Source of the DNA: Closterium sp. Naga37s-1
Taxonomy: Eukaryota; Streptophyta; Zygnematophyceae; Desmidiales; Closteriaceae
DNA length: 64,000 nt
Reading direction: 5' to 3'
Assembly (NCBI GenBank): GCA_947471745.1
Contig: CANJKZ010000174.1
Span: 3,581,001 to 3,645,000 of the forward strand
Shown here: positions 47,774-56,048 of the stretch, piece after piece
How the letters are laid out: each line of letters starts with the position of its first letter
Numbering within the stretch: the first letter of the stretch is position 1
Notes under the pieces: model-generated
The model's database searches: none
What the model was told of the DNA's origin: nothing
Seen by the model: the letters and a program-made list of their open reading frames with translations, nothing else
Made by a program: the position numbers and the translations under genes

Positions 47774-48167
47774 TCATTCCTGTCCAGTTTCCGGTCCACT
47801 TCAGATTCAACCGTGTGAAGTTGCCCCTGGTCCACTTTGACCTCCTCCTTCAACCCCTTGTTCCCTCTGCGCTCTCTGCGCTGCTTGCCGTCTCTTCCCA
47901 CCCTCCCTCCTTGCAAACTCCAGGTGGCCCGCACGGGGCGTGTGGCATTGTCGCGAGACAGCAGAGTCAGCACAGAGTATCTTAGGCAAATGGAGCCTCA
48001 GCACTCCATTTTCTGAAGCTCGCAGTGTAACATTTCCTTGCTCTCTTCCCTGTCTCCTTGCTTGCTTCCACCAGGTGGCCCGCACGGGGCGTGTGGCGTT
48101 GTCGCGAGACAGTGGAGTCAGCACGGAGTATCTCGGGCAGATGGAGCCTCAGCACTCCATCTTCTGA
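39574..48167 (+). CDS. Acetolactate synthase (acetohydroxyacid synthase) regulatory small subunit, plastid, 517 aa
   Basis: Eleven exons chain in frame: 39574-39854, 40339-40513, 40929-41120, 42203-42286, 42587-42763, 42973-43074, 43740-43844, 44854-44976, 45903-46058, 47627-47692 and 48075-48167 (TGA); 1554 nt. Residues 1 to about 93 are a Ser/Thr/Arg-rich plastid transit peptide. As in plants, two homologous repeats follow, each with an ACT domain and a C-terminal half: [22 protein letters not shown] (from about 97) and [22 protein letters not shown] (from about 344); each later has [14 protein letters not shown] and ARTGK/ARTGR-(V/I)AL. The subunit binds the catalytic ALS subunit in the plastid and confers feedback control by branched-chain amino acids. 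An equally complete alternative last exon lies at 47924-48016. Nearly every exon is echoed in the adjacent introns. Confidence 0.96.
39985..40165 (+). repeat. Tandem duplication around a palindrome in ALS-subunit intron 1
   Basis: A segment of about 75 bp (GTCTTCGTGGACCGTGGATC ... GGATCCTTGGCAATCCATTT) occurs at about 39989-40058 and again at 40091-40165. Exactly between the two copies lies GACTTTTGAGTCAACTCAAA followed by CGTC (40061-40084). Confidence 0.9.
40555..40760 (+). repeat. Copies of ALS-subunit exon 2 donor region
   Basis: The end of exon 2 (GGATCGGAGCGCGTGCTGCAG plus CAGGTGAGGA) recurs at about 40560-40590 and 40631-40655 with the following intron DNA (CTTGTGATGTGCGTTAGAAG). Further diverged pieces with GGATCGGAGCAACAGG lie to about 40757. 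Confidence 0.85.
41175..41425 (+). repeat. Two partial copies of ALS-subunit exon 3
   Basis: The 3' half of exon 3 (CAGCAGCGCTCCGAGGTGCT ... GTTGAG|GTGAG) recurs at about 41178-41261 and 41341-41423. The first stays in frame; the second has lost bases near CAGATTTCCGC and is frameshifted. Both keep the donor. Confidence 0.9.
41524..42202 (+). repeat. Six partial copies of ALS-subunit exon 4
   Basis: Three older, short copies (about 41530, 41613 and 41682: GGCAAGATAGCAGCCTTCCA) are separated by palindromes at 41593-41612 and 41662-41681. Three further copies start at 41846, 41965 and 42084, exactly 119 bp apart and 119 bp before the real exon at 42203. They keep the acceptor (TTTTCAG or CTCCAG) and [17 protein letters not shown] but run into CCCCCTCATTCCCCC instead of the donor. 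The last units are almost identical, so the tandem growth is recent. Confidence 0.93.
41662..41681. repeat. Palindrome, core GAGACGTCTC
   Basis: Perfect 20-mer between exon 4 echoes of the ALS subunit; a near-identical copy with TTTTAAG is at 41593-41612. Confidence 0.95.
43110..43425 (+). repeat. Three partial copies of ALS-subunit exon 6
   Basis: Copies at about 43128-43186, 43249-43314 and 43362-43421 repeat GTGCTGACG...GGGGCAATGAGGACC...TTCTTCGACACCATG with donor GTGAGG. None has an acceptor; the last lacks bases before TTTTTGACACC. Confidence 0.9.
43540..44150 (+). repeat. Copies of ALS-subunit exon 7
   Basis: A degenerate copy at about 43545-43635 precedes the real exon (43740-43844). 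Copies at about 43908-43964 and 44062-44146 follow it, repeating GTGTCTTTGCC-GCC-CGGCTACAGCAT with donor CAGGTGCG. Pyrimidine-rich CCCTCTTCCC repeats fill 43970-44380. Confidence 0.88.
44420..44690 (+). repeat. 81-bp tandem repeat containing palindrome halves
   Basis: About three units of 81 bp (CCGCCCTATTGATTGACTGT ... TTTCCTCTAATGACTTATGA ... TTAAGAGACGTCTCAGAG). Each unit ends with a copy of the palindrome core GAGACGTCTC in a degenerate flank, so the palindrome is part of the repeating unit here. Confidence 0.9.
44720..44795 (+). repeat. Partial copy of ALS-subunit exon 8
   Basis: Begins after a good acceptor (TCTGGCAG) and reads [20 protein letters not shown] up to GTEHSI, then loses homology. 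The real exon 8 starts 134 bp later at 44854. Confidence 0.9.
44977..45265 (+). repeat. 35-bp tandem array after ALS-subunit exon 8
   Basis: About seven to eight units of 35 bp (GTGATGGCACATGTTGTTTT plus CGTTCTTGAGTCACG), starting within 10 bp of the exon 8 donor. Units differ only by T/C at the TTCTTGAG/TTCTCGAG position. Confidence 0.95.
45300..45540 (+). repeat. Further partial copies of ALS-subunit exon 8 end
   Basis: About 45305-45370 repeats the end of exon 8 (GGAGCAGTCCATTGGCAAGC ... GAGGTGATCAGC). A second piece at about 45468-45540 (AATCCATAGGCAAGCTGC ... GGCAGATCC) is split by the palindrome at 45487-45503. Confidence 0.85.
45612..46705 (+). repeat. Copies of ALS-subunit exon 9 on both sides of the real exon
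   Basis: Upstream copies at about 45618-45672 and 45750-45802 repeat the first half ([16 protein letters not shown]). Downstream copies at about 46137-46214, 46297-46396, 46474-46552 and 46628-46700 repeat the second half ([16 protein letters not shown]) plus donor-like GAGGTATGAG. The real exon is 45903-46058. Confidence 0.92.
47700..47772. repeat. TA microsatellite and poly-A tract
   Basis: A short (TA)n run at about 47716-47731 is followed by an A-run of about 27 nt at 47744-47770, inside ALS-subunit intron 10. It may be a retrotransposed tail, but no target duplication is clear. Confidence 0.8.
47924..48016 (+). CDS. Alternative terminal exon of the ALS regulatory subunit
   Basis: A full-length copy of exon 11 (93 nt) with its own acceptor (CTCCAG) and TGA stop. 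It reads [20 protein letters not shown] and on to HSIF, differing from exon 11 at two residues (S-R versus S-G, L-R versus L-G). Being first after exon 10 and complete, it could serve as the last exon. Which copy is used cannot be told from sequence. Confidence 0.75.
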   Translation: MARTGRVALSRDSRVSTEYLRQMEPQHSIF

Positions 48168-48734
48168 AGCTCGCTGTGTAACACGTAGTGTAACACACGC
48201 AACGGATTCATAACCACCAATCTTACGTTTGAAGAATATTACTCCGGACACTAGGATCTGCACAGCAGCAACCAATCTGTCAGGCTGGTTTGAGACATTA
48301 GTCCCAGAACTAGGCTAGAGAATGTAGGCCGGCATGGGGCATGCCGTGCGTGAGGAAGATGCCCAGTATTCTGCCTAGAAGTGTGCTGTATCAATGTGGC
48401 TCTTGAGAATGGATATTCCAGTGGGAAGGGGCTTGGCATGATGACTCTTACGGTAAATGCAGGGGCTGTTGAATAACCATCATCACAGCAGCCTGGATGT
48501 GACGTATCCTAGGAATCCACATGTATTTTTTTAGAATTCTAGAAAAAACGGAGAAACACAAGCATTTGGAGTGAGTGTCTACTGTCCTGTGCTGCCCACC
48601 TAGCCAATATATCTGTAATGTAAGCATGCTGGTACACAAGATTGTGAGGTGAGGATTTAGTGTACGGCATGTACGTAGATCATTAGTGCTTTTGAGAATT
48701 CTCAATAGTGAGGATGTGGTGTAGATCATGCCAT
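48168..48734. other. Convergent intergenic region
   Basis: Lies between the ALS-subunit stop (+) and the eEFSec stop (-), so it holds both 3' UTRs. No ORF of note. The variant palindrome TTTTGAGAATTCTCAA lies at about 48689-48704. Confidence 0.6.
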
Positions 48735-51700
48735 TTACTGTAGCATCTGCTTTTTCTTGTCAAACAGCAGCCGCTTAAAAACTAAATGCAGAGGCGCACC
48801 AGGTACAGCCTCCTTGGGTAGTGCAGACTGGAACACCACCTGTGTGAGAAGGGAGAGACACGTAGGTGGTGATATAACAGATTTTTGAGACGTCTCAAAA
48901 ATCTACTTTCTACACGTGGGAGAGAGGTGATGGTGTTCCAGTCTGCATTACCACGTGTAGAAAATCTACTTTCTACACGTGGGAGAGACACGTAGGTGGT
49001 GATAAAACAAGCGGGGATGGCGGAGTGGGAGGTGCAAAATGAGTGAAGATGCAGAGGCGCACCGGCTGTGGCCTCCTTGGGTAGTGCAGAATGGAACACC
49101 ACCTGTGCGAGAAGGGAGAGACACGAAGGGAACACAAAACGGGAGGAGAGGGAGGAGGAGTGATGGGCAGTACACTGGCCTCCTTGGGTAATGCAGACTG
49201 GAACACCATCACCTCTCCTTTATCTGAAAGGAGAGGTGGGAACTGTGAGAAAACAAATAAATGTTAAGGTGACTGAAGTGAAAGGAGAGGTGGGTATTCC
49301 AGCTATTTCCGCTCATTTGCTTTGTGAGGCTGTCTCAAAGTATTGTCCCAGCTATTGCCGCTCATTTGCAGACAGAAACACAGCACATAGACACCAATTT
49401 TTGAGGCGCCTAAAAAATAGTAAAATTTTTAGGCGTCTATTTTTTAGGCGCCTCAAAAATAGTATTGTCCCAGCTATTGCCGCTTTGCAGACAGAAACAC
49501 AGCACACAGACACCAGAATGATGGATTGACAAATCAGACTTGCACAGACTTGTGTGGACTCGCCTTGAATTTGCCCGACTTGCCAAACGGGGACTGGATT
49601 GTTCCTTGTGCTCCTGCCGAAAAAGAAAGGGGGGGGTTGGGGAGGGAGGGAGAGAGGGCAAGACTTGCAGTCCTGCTAATTTCCTATCTTGTACACCAAC
49701 CCATTTAACATCTCTCCTGATCTCTCCAGTTCACATAATGATCCACCCACCTCCCACTGTGGTGACTCGGAGCCCCACGAATTTGGAGATGTCGGTTTCC
49801 TTCTTGAAGAGCCCTCGGCCGATGAGAGAATGTGTGTCAACCACCCAGTCGATTACTCCTTCCCAACGCGTGTTCAGCCGTTTGACCACTCACCTTCCAC
49901 TGTCGAGACACTAAGCCCCACGAATTTGGAGATATCAGACTCCTTGAAAAGCCTTGGGCCGATGAGGGAATGGGAATCAACCACTCGGTCGATCACTTCC
50001 TCCCAACGTGTATCCACCCATTCATCCACCCATTCATCCACCCATTCATCCACCCATTCATCCACGCACCTCCCACTGTGGTGACTCGGAGCCCCACGAA
50101 TTTGGAGATGTCGGTTTCCTTCTTGAAGAGCCCTCGGCCAATGAGAGAATGCGGATCAACCACTCGGTCGATCACTCCCTCTCTGGTTTTCAGCTTGAAC
50201 ACACGCAGAGGCTGGATGGCAGTGATGAGAGAAGAGAGGTGGATTGGTGGGGAATGAGTGAGGGAGAGCACTCAGCCGATGAGGGAATGAGAATCCACCA
50301 CCCGGTTTATGACTCCCTCTCTGGTTTTCAGCTTGAACACACGCAGAGTCTAGAAGAAATGGAAGGGATGAGGGAGGAGACAGAGAGTGCCGTATGTGTG
50401 CCATACCTGTGCACCGTACCTGTGTGCCATACCTGTGTGCCATACCTGTGTGCCGTACCTGTGTGCCGTACCTGTGTGCCGTACCTGTGTGCCGTACCTG
50501 TGTGCCGTACCTGTGTGCTGTACCTGTGTGCCGTACCTGTGTGCCGTACCTGTGTGCTGTACCTGTGTGCCGTACCTGTGTGCTGTACCTGTGTGCCGTA
50601 CCTGTGTGCCGTACCTGTGTGCCGTACCTGTGTGCCGTACCTGTGTGCCGTACCTGTGTGCCGTACCTGTGTGCCGTACCACCACAGTCTCATCATACCT
50701 GGGAGCCTGAGTGCATGGTGGTGGGATCAATGGGGGCGAGGATAAGGCCATGGAAGGCCATGCGGCACGTGTTGGTATCTGTATGGAGAGCGAGGGGGGT
50801 TGGATGGAAAGATGGATGGATAGAAGACACAAGCAAAATATGGACGAGCATGACCTAAGAAATGTACAATCTTCTGAGAATCCTTAATAGTCAATCCAGT
50901 ATGTAGAAAGAAGAGAATTTGGGATGCCTAAAAAACAGGATTCTACGAGGCTACTAACCCAGATGTCTGATGGCGATGGTCCACTCATACACCAAACCAA
51001 AGTTGAGCAAAGGTGAGCAAATGTGTGAAGGTGAGCAAATGTGTGAAGGTGAGCAGAGCTGTGAAGGTGAGCAGAGCTGTGAAGGTTGATGCTCCAAGGG
51101 TGTGGCTCGTCGTGGAACTTACGGATGTCAGAGTCGAGGCGAGATGCTATGAGCAACGCTTCACTTGGACAGGCAATCTGCATGCATGCAGATGCCATGC
51201 CATGCCATGCCATGCCATGCCATGCCATACCATCCCACACCATACCATGCCATGCCATGCAATACCCACACCATACCATGGCAAGGCGCATACCATATGC
51301 CATGTCACATCATGGTATGTTATGTGTGAGCATGATTAAGCAGAACATCAGATGCCAATCCATGCCATCGGGCCAAGCCAAGGCACCCCACATGCGAGGG
51401 AAGCATTTGATGATGACAGCAAAGAGCGAGCGAATGCTGGCTTGACACTCGATGATTTTAAAAGTGTTAGAAAAAAGAGACAGAACGGAACGGATCGATG
51501 TTTGTTGAGAGAGCCTCAGCCCGGAAAATCAATGTTCATTGAATTGGCGTTCAGTCAGCGAATTAACAGCTAACTCATGGTACCAAAGGAACACAAGGAG
51601 GCCGGGAGGGGAGGGTCCCCCATGTGAATTTGAGAGGTAAAGAGAACCCAACGTACCTCAGATTTCATTTGGGCTTCCAAAAGAGCAGCATACCTCAGAA

Positions 51701-52962
51701 TCAAACACAAGGAGTGCAAATCGTGCATGGGATGCTGCTGCTGCTGCATCACTTGCGTCCTGATGCTGGTCAGATGCTGGTGGCGCTCACAGCAAGCGAA
51801 GGGCGGGGTTGGTGGGGGCAGGAGAAGGTTGGTGGGGTCAGGAGAAGGATGGTGGGGTCAGGAGAAGGATGGTGGGGTTCAAGTGATTTTTGAGGCGCCT
51901 CAAGAATCGTGCATGGGATGCTGATGCTGCGTATGTGTCCTGGTGCTGCTTTTCTGTCACTTGTGTCCCCGCTTTTTGAGTAAACAAATAAAAAAAGGGT
52001 ATCAAAATGGTGCCATACCAGGGGATAGTTGCTGCCCTGTTCTCGGCAATGAGGTGGCATTATCTTCTCGGCTCTTGACTTGTGAGTCGATTCAAAATCA
52101 CTTGATGTTACTTTTGAGTATTCTCAAAAGTAACATCAACATCACTAGGATCTTTTGAGTCGATTCAAAATCACTTAGTGCTGGACATTACATACCATTG
52201 GATACTGGCTGCGTTGCGCTCGGCACTGAGGCAGAATCTTCTAAACTCGCCTGTAAGCGACGCGCACGCGGCAGCAAGGAACAAAAGTGAGGATAAGCGA
52301 GTGAGATTCAATCTTTGTTCCTCACTTATGCTCATCCATATGCATCCAATCCATCCATCCATCGAGTTGACTTTTGAGTCGATTCAAAAGTCAATCCATC
52401 CATCGACGATGCAATGAGGTGCGGTCGGATTTAGGTGAAAGGTGAGGAAGGCACACTCGTAAAACAGGAAATAAATAAATTTAAACACCCCCCCCCCCCC
52501 CCCCCCAACACCCCCCCCCCCCCCCCCCCCCCCCCCCCACACACACCCACACACCCACACACACAAACCCCCCCCCACACACACACACACCCACACACAC
52601 ACACACACCCACACACACACACACACACACAAAACAAACAAACAAACAATACACTCACGTCACACAAAACTTAAAAAAAAAAAAAAAATCACATAAGAAG
52701 GTTAACTTATCAGGGCAATGCTTTTCTCACCGCATAGGGATAATCGAGGGAGAAATCAAACAGAGAGGCTGGCACAGGGGAAGAAAGGAGGTGGAGAACG
52801 AGAACGGAAAGAGGGGGGGCGGATGAGACTTTAACACACATAAGCGGAAAAAAGAGTGGAGACAATTGGTGTGTTCAGAGGGGTAACTGAAGGCGTGTTC
52901 ATCACACGTCAGGGGCTGAGAAGGTGTTTTCACGGTTTCGGTGAATTTCTCGGAGGGCGGGG

Positions 52963-53023
<61 letters not shown>

Positions 53024-54125
53024 AGTTAGTCATGATTCAAAGGAGGGATCCACCTGAGGTGAGGAGGGTTGCAGACAAGTCTGGAGCAGGATTCGCGAAG
53101 AAGGTGACAGTTGTCATGACTGTGGAGTGACCCACCGTTACTGTGTCGGGGGGGGTGGGGTAGGAGGTGGGAGGGGTGGTATGAGTAAGGTGGTTGGGGG
53201 AGGTAGGAAATGGGAGGGGTGGTAGGAGGTGGTTGGGTTAGGTAGGAGGTGGGGGGAGGGGATACAGTTGTCATGACAGTGGAGTGACCTGTCGTTACTG
53301 TGTTGGGGGGAGGGAGAGGGAAGCGGGATATGAGGTGGGGGGGGTGGGGTTGGAGCGATGGGAAGGGATTGACCCTGCTCAAACGAAAGTGATAGCTGTT
53401 GTGATGAATGTGGAGTGACCAACCATTGAAGTGTCTGGCGGGGTGGGGAAGAGAAGGAGAGGGAGGTAGGAAGTGGAAGAGGAGTCTTATGAACCGACTG
53501 AATTTAGTGAACTAAAGAGGAGTCTTACGTTAGGGGTGAAGGGAAAGGAATGATATAGCATCTGAAAGGCATGGAAAACGGTAGGAAGGAGAAACATGGT
53601 GAGGCCTTTCTTGAGGTTCTCTTGCAAGCGAATCTCATCACATGCGGGTTAAGTTTGGAGAGCGATGTGAATGAGAGTGGGAAAGTGGGAGAGTGAGAGT
53701 GAAAAACAGCTGGGCTGGACTTACCATGAAACTTGGAGTTTGAAGTGAGAGGCCCTTTGAAGAATCGGATGGGATGAACGGCTGCGATCGCAGCAGAGAG
53801 AAGAGGGACTGAACCAGGAGCAGCCTGCTTGCTACAAAGGGGAGCGATGAGGAGAGCAGGGTTAGTGGAGTGAGGTCAACGTAGCCTGGTAGGTGATTGC
53901 AGCAGACAGCATGGGGACTGTACCCAGTGCAGCTTGCATGCTCGGTCGGAGTGTGGGTTTGGAGAGAGTGGAATCGTGTTAAGGGTCCTTGAAAACAAAA
54001 CAGACTACTAGAAACGTTGCCTTGAGTAAGCATGGCATGATGGAATGAGCACAGCACGTAACTGCAATCCCTCTCTCAATCAGCTTCGGGTCAAGTTGGG
54101 TGACACAGAGACCCACTCGGTCGCC
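48735..54125 (-). CDS. Selenocysteine-specific elongation factor eEFSec, last ten exons (261 aa)
   Basis: Exons: 54125-54058, 53831-53725, 53140-53054, 52250-52196, 51693-51657, 51177-51123, 50778-50699, 50211-50070, 49613-49564 and 48839-48735 (TAA); 786 nt, every junction in phase. Blocks match the post-GTPase domains of eukaryotic SelB/eEFSec: GDRVGLCVTQLDPKLIERG, RFFKGPLTSNSKFH, VTVGHSTVMTTVTFFANPAP, ACPSEALLIASRLDSDI, HTNTCRMAFHGLIL, SLIGRGLFKKETDISKFVGL, PFGKSGKFK and the C-terminal HLVFKRLLFDKKKQM. The factor delivers Sec-tRNA to UGA codons at ribosomes bearing SECIS mRNAs. The intron after exon 49613-49564 has a GC donor (AAG|GCGAGT). The N-terminal GTPase exons must lie upstream beyond the arrays or are lost. 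The homology to a general EF-Tu is excluded by the FGKSGKFK and terminal FKR segments. Confidence 0.93.
48879..48904. repeat. Palindrome, core GAGACGTCTC
   Basis: Perfect 26-mer, half AGATTTTTGAGAC, next to a duplicated CTACTTTCTACACGTGGGAG segment. Confidence 0.95.
48905..49215 (-). repeat. Copies of the eEFSec last-exon start
   Basis: The start of the last exon (GTGGTGTTCCAGTCTGCA) recurs at about 48912-48955, 49040-49105 (with LPKEA-AGAPLH reading) and 49172-49213, several with acceptor and upstream intron DNA (CCCTTCTCACACAG). The palindrome at 48879-48904 separates two copies of the CTACTTTCTACACGTGGGAG segment. Confidence 0.85.
49325..49510. repeat. Duplicated segment around a large inverted repeat
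   Basis: The block TATTGTCCCAGCTATTGCCG ... GCAGACAGAAACACAGCACA occurs at about 49340-49395 and 49462-49512. Between them is an inverted repeat of about 23-bp arms (TTTTTGAGGCGCCTAAAAAA and complement, 49396-49462), a palindrome within a palindrome. Confidence 0.88.
49750..50350 (-). repeat. Copies of the eEFSec FKKETDISKFVGL exon
   Basis: The exon at 50211-50070 is echoed downstream at about 50000-49890 (diverged) and 49875-49754 (close), carrying its 3' part with the CACCACAGTGGGAGGTG donor. Upstream at about 50350-50284 its 5' part (RVFKLKTREGVI) ends in TGA. (CATCCACCCATT)n units fill 50005-50066. Confidence 0.88.
50395..50690 (-). repeat. 13-bp tandem array of splice-site-like units
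   Basis: About 22 units of GGTACGGCACACA (minus strand; CCGTACCTGTGTG on plus) follow the donor of the eEFSec exon ending at 50699. Every unit contains CACACAG|GTACGG, which resembles an acceptor and a donor back to back. A few units carry C-to-T changes (GTGCTGTACC). Confidence 0.95.
51190..51275. repeat. CCATG pentamer repeat
   Basis: (CCATG)n and CCATACCATG tandem repeats directly upstream (minus strand) of the exon starting at 51177, in its intron. Confidence 0.9.
51715..51960. repeat. Duplicated intron segment around a palindrome, with GGTGGGGTCAGGAGAAGGAT repeats
   Basis: AATCGTGCATGGGATGCTG followed by CTGCTG/ATGCTG occurs at about 51719 and again at 51905. Just before the second copy lies GATTTTTGAGGCGCCTCAAG (51885-51908). 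Four GGTGGGGTCAGGAGAAGGAT units lie at 51810-51880. Confidence 0.88.
52010..52172 (-). repeat. Partial copy of an eEFSec exon with three palindromes
   Basis: About 52068-52014 is a diverged copy of the exon at 52250-52196 (AAGATAATGCCACCTCATTG CCGAG ...). Between copy and exon are GTGAGTCGATTCAAAATCAC (52082-52101), a 16-bp-arm hairpin around TATT (52103-52138: arms TGATGTTACTTTTGAG) and GATCTTTTGAGTCGATTCAA (from 52149). Confidence 0.85.
52367..52394. repeat. Palindrome, core GAGTCGATTC
   Basis: 28 bp with arms TTGACTTTTGA and complement, one mismatch pair at the centre, inserted between copies of ATCCATCCATCGA. Confidence 0.95.
52486..52645. repeat. Poly-C and CA-rich simple sequence
   Basis: Two C-runs (about 18 and more than 30 nt) at 52488-52538 are followed by (CA)n/CCCACA microsatellite to about 52630. 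Potential i-motif/G-quadruplex DNA; assembly length may be unreliable. Confidence 0.95.
52964..53021. repeat. Poly-A run of about 57 nt
   Basis: Uninterrupted A-run in an eEFSec intron on the plus strand (poly-T in transcript direction, where it could act as a long pyrimidine tract). No retroelement body is seen next to it. Confidence 0.95.
53265..53430 (-). repeat. Copies of the eEFSec VGHSTVMTT exon start
   Basis: The acceptor region and first codons of the exon at 53140 (CACAGTAACGGTGGGTCACT) recur at about 53310-53270 and, more diverged, 53425-53385. GGTGGGAGGGGTGGTA repeats fill the space between. Confidence 0.88.
53875..53965 (-). repeat. Partial copy of the eEFSec PLLSAAI exon
   Basis: Reads MQAALGTVPMLSAAITY, a diverged version of the exon at 53831-53725 (KQAAPGSVPLLSAAIAA). 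It lies in the upstream intron. Confidence 0.8.
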
Positions 54126-54241
54126 CTGCCACAAGCGCATGAACACAAGGCGTTTATTAGTTCAAAAAACGGTCTACAATTCTCAAAAACACCAATTCTC
54201 AAAAACACCAATTCTCAAAAACACCCTGCGGATCCAAAAAA

Positions 54242-54352
54242 CACGGCTGCAGTTTGAAGATACGGCTGCAGTTTGAAGATACGGCTGCAGTTTGAAGATA
54301 CGGCTGCAGTTTGAAGATACGGCTGCAGTTTGAAGATACGGCTGCAGCTTGA
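54242..54352. repeat. 19-bp tandem repeat
   Basis: About six units of CGGCTGCAGTTTGAAGATA immediately before the large arrays; preceded by three units of CAATTCTCAAAAACAC at 54178-54225. Confidence 0.95.
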
Positions 54353-54387
54353 AGAAGTCGCCCCACAGCTCTCAAAAGCACCTCAAA

Positions 54388-56000
54388 CTCTCAGCCCTCT
54401 ACACAAAAACACAAAAACTCTCAGCCCTCTACACAAAAACACAAAAACTCTCAGCCCTCTACACAAAAACACAAAAACTCTCAGCCCTCTACACAAAAAC
54501 ACAAAAACTCTCAGCCCTCTACACAAAAACACAAAAACTCTCAGCCCTCTACACAAAAACACAAAAACTCTCAGCCCTCTACACAAAAACACAAAAACTC
54601 TCAGCCCTCTACACAAAAACACAAAAACTCTCAGCCCTCTACACAAAAACACAAAAACTCTCAGCCCTCTACACAAAAACACAAAAACTCTCAGCCCTCT
54701 ACACAAAAACACAAAAACTCTCAGCCCTCTACACAAAAACACAAAAACTCTCAGCCCTCTACACAAAAACACAAAAACTCTCAGCCCTCTACACAAAAAC
54801 ACAAAAACTCTCAGCCCTCTACACAAAAACACAAAAACTCTCAGCCCTCTACACAAAAACACAAAAACTCTCAGCCCTCTACACAAAAACACAAAAACTC
54901 TCAGCCCTCTACACAAAAACACAAAAACTCTCAGCCCTCTACACAAAAACACAAAAACTCTCAGCCCTCTACACAAAAACACAAAACCTCGCAGCCCTCT
55001 ACACAAAAACACAAAAACTCTCAGCCCTCTACACAAAAACACAAAAACGCTCAGCCCTCTACACAAAAACAGAAAAACTCTCAGCCCTCTACACAAAAAC
55101 ACAAAAACTCTCAGCCCTCTACACAAAAACACAAAAACTCTCAGCCCTCTACACAAAAACACAAAAACTCTCAGCCCTCTACACAAAAACACAAAAACTC
55201 TCAGCCCTCTACACAAAAGCACAAAAACTCTCAGCCCTCTACACAAAAACACAAAAACTCTCAGCCCTCTACACAAAAACACAAAAACTCTCAGCCCTCT
55301 ACACAAAAACACAAAAACTCTCAGCCCTCTACACAAAAACACAAAAACTCTCAGCCCTCTACACAAAAACACAAAAACTCTCAGCCCTCTACACAAAAAC
55401 ACAAAAACTCTCAGCCCTCTACACAAAAACACAAAAACTCTCAGCCCTCTACACAAAAACACAAAAACTCTCAGCCCTCTACACAAAAACACAAAAACTC
55501 TCAGCCCTCTACACAAAAACACAAAAACTCTCAGCCCTCTACACAAAAACACAAAACCTCGCAGCCCTCTACACAAAAACACAAAAACTCTCAGCCCTCT
55601 ACACAAAAACACAAAAACTCTCAGCCCTCTACACAAAAACACAAAAACTCTCAGCCCTCTACACAAAAACACAAAAACTCTCAGCCCTCTACACAAAAAC
55701 ACAAAAACTCTCAGCCCTCTACACAAAAACACAAAAACTCTCAGCCCTCTACACAAAAACACAAAACCTCTCAGCCCTCTACACAAAAACACAAAAACTC
55801 TCAGCCCTCTACACAAAACCACAAAAACTCTCAGCCCTCTACACAAAAACACAAAAACTCTCAGCCCTCTACACAAAAACACAAAAACTCTCAGCCCTCT
55901 ACACAAAAACACAAAAACTCTCAGCCCTCTACACAAAAACACAAAAACTCTCAGCCCTCTACACAAAAACACAAAAACTCTCAGCCCTCTACACAAAAAC
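54388..56000. repeat. Minisatellite array 1, 30-bp unit, about 54 copies
   Basis: Unit contains CTCTCAGCCCTCTACACAAA followed by AACACAAAAA. Units are nearly identical; scattered variants include ACCTCGCAG (twice, about 54986 and 55556, 570 bp or 19 units apart). Because 30 is a multiple of three and the unit lacks stops, giant spurious reading frames result. Confidence 0.99.
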
Positions 56001-56048
56001 TCTGCAGAGAGATCTGAGGTGTGTGTGTTTCTCTGGGATGGGACTGGG

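Noticed and set aside
3541-52394. Palindromes as assembly or library artefacts
   Set aside because: Copies flanking them are diverged by substitutions, arms vary between sites, and one instance is in an intact coding frame; still worth testing with raw reads.
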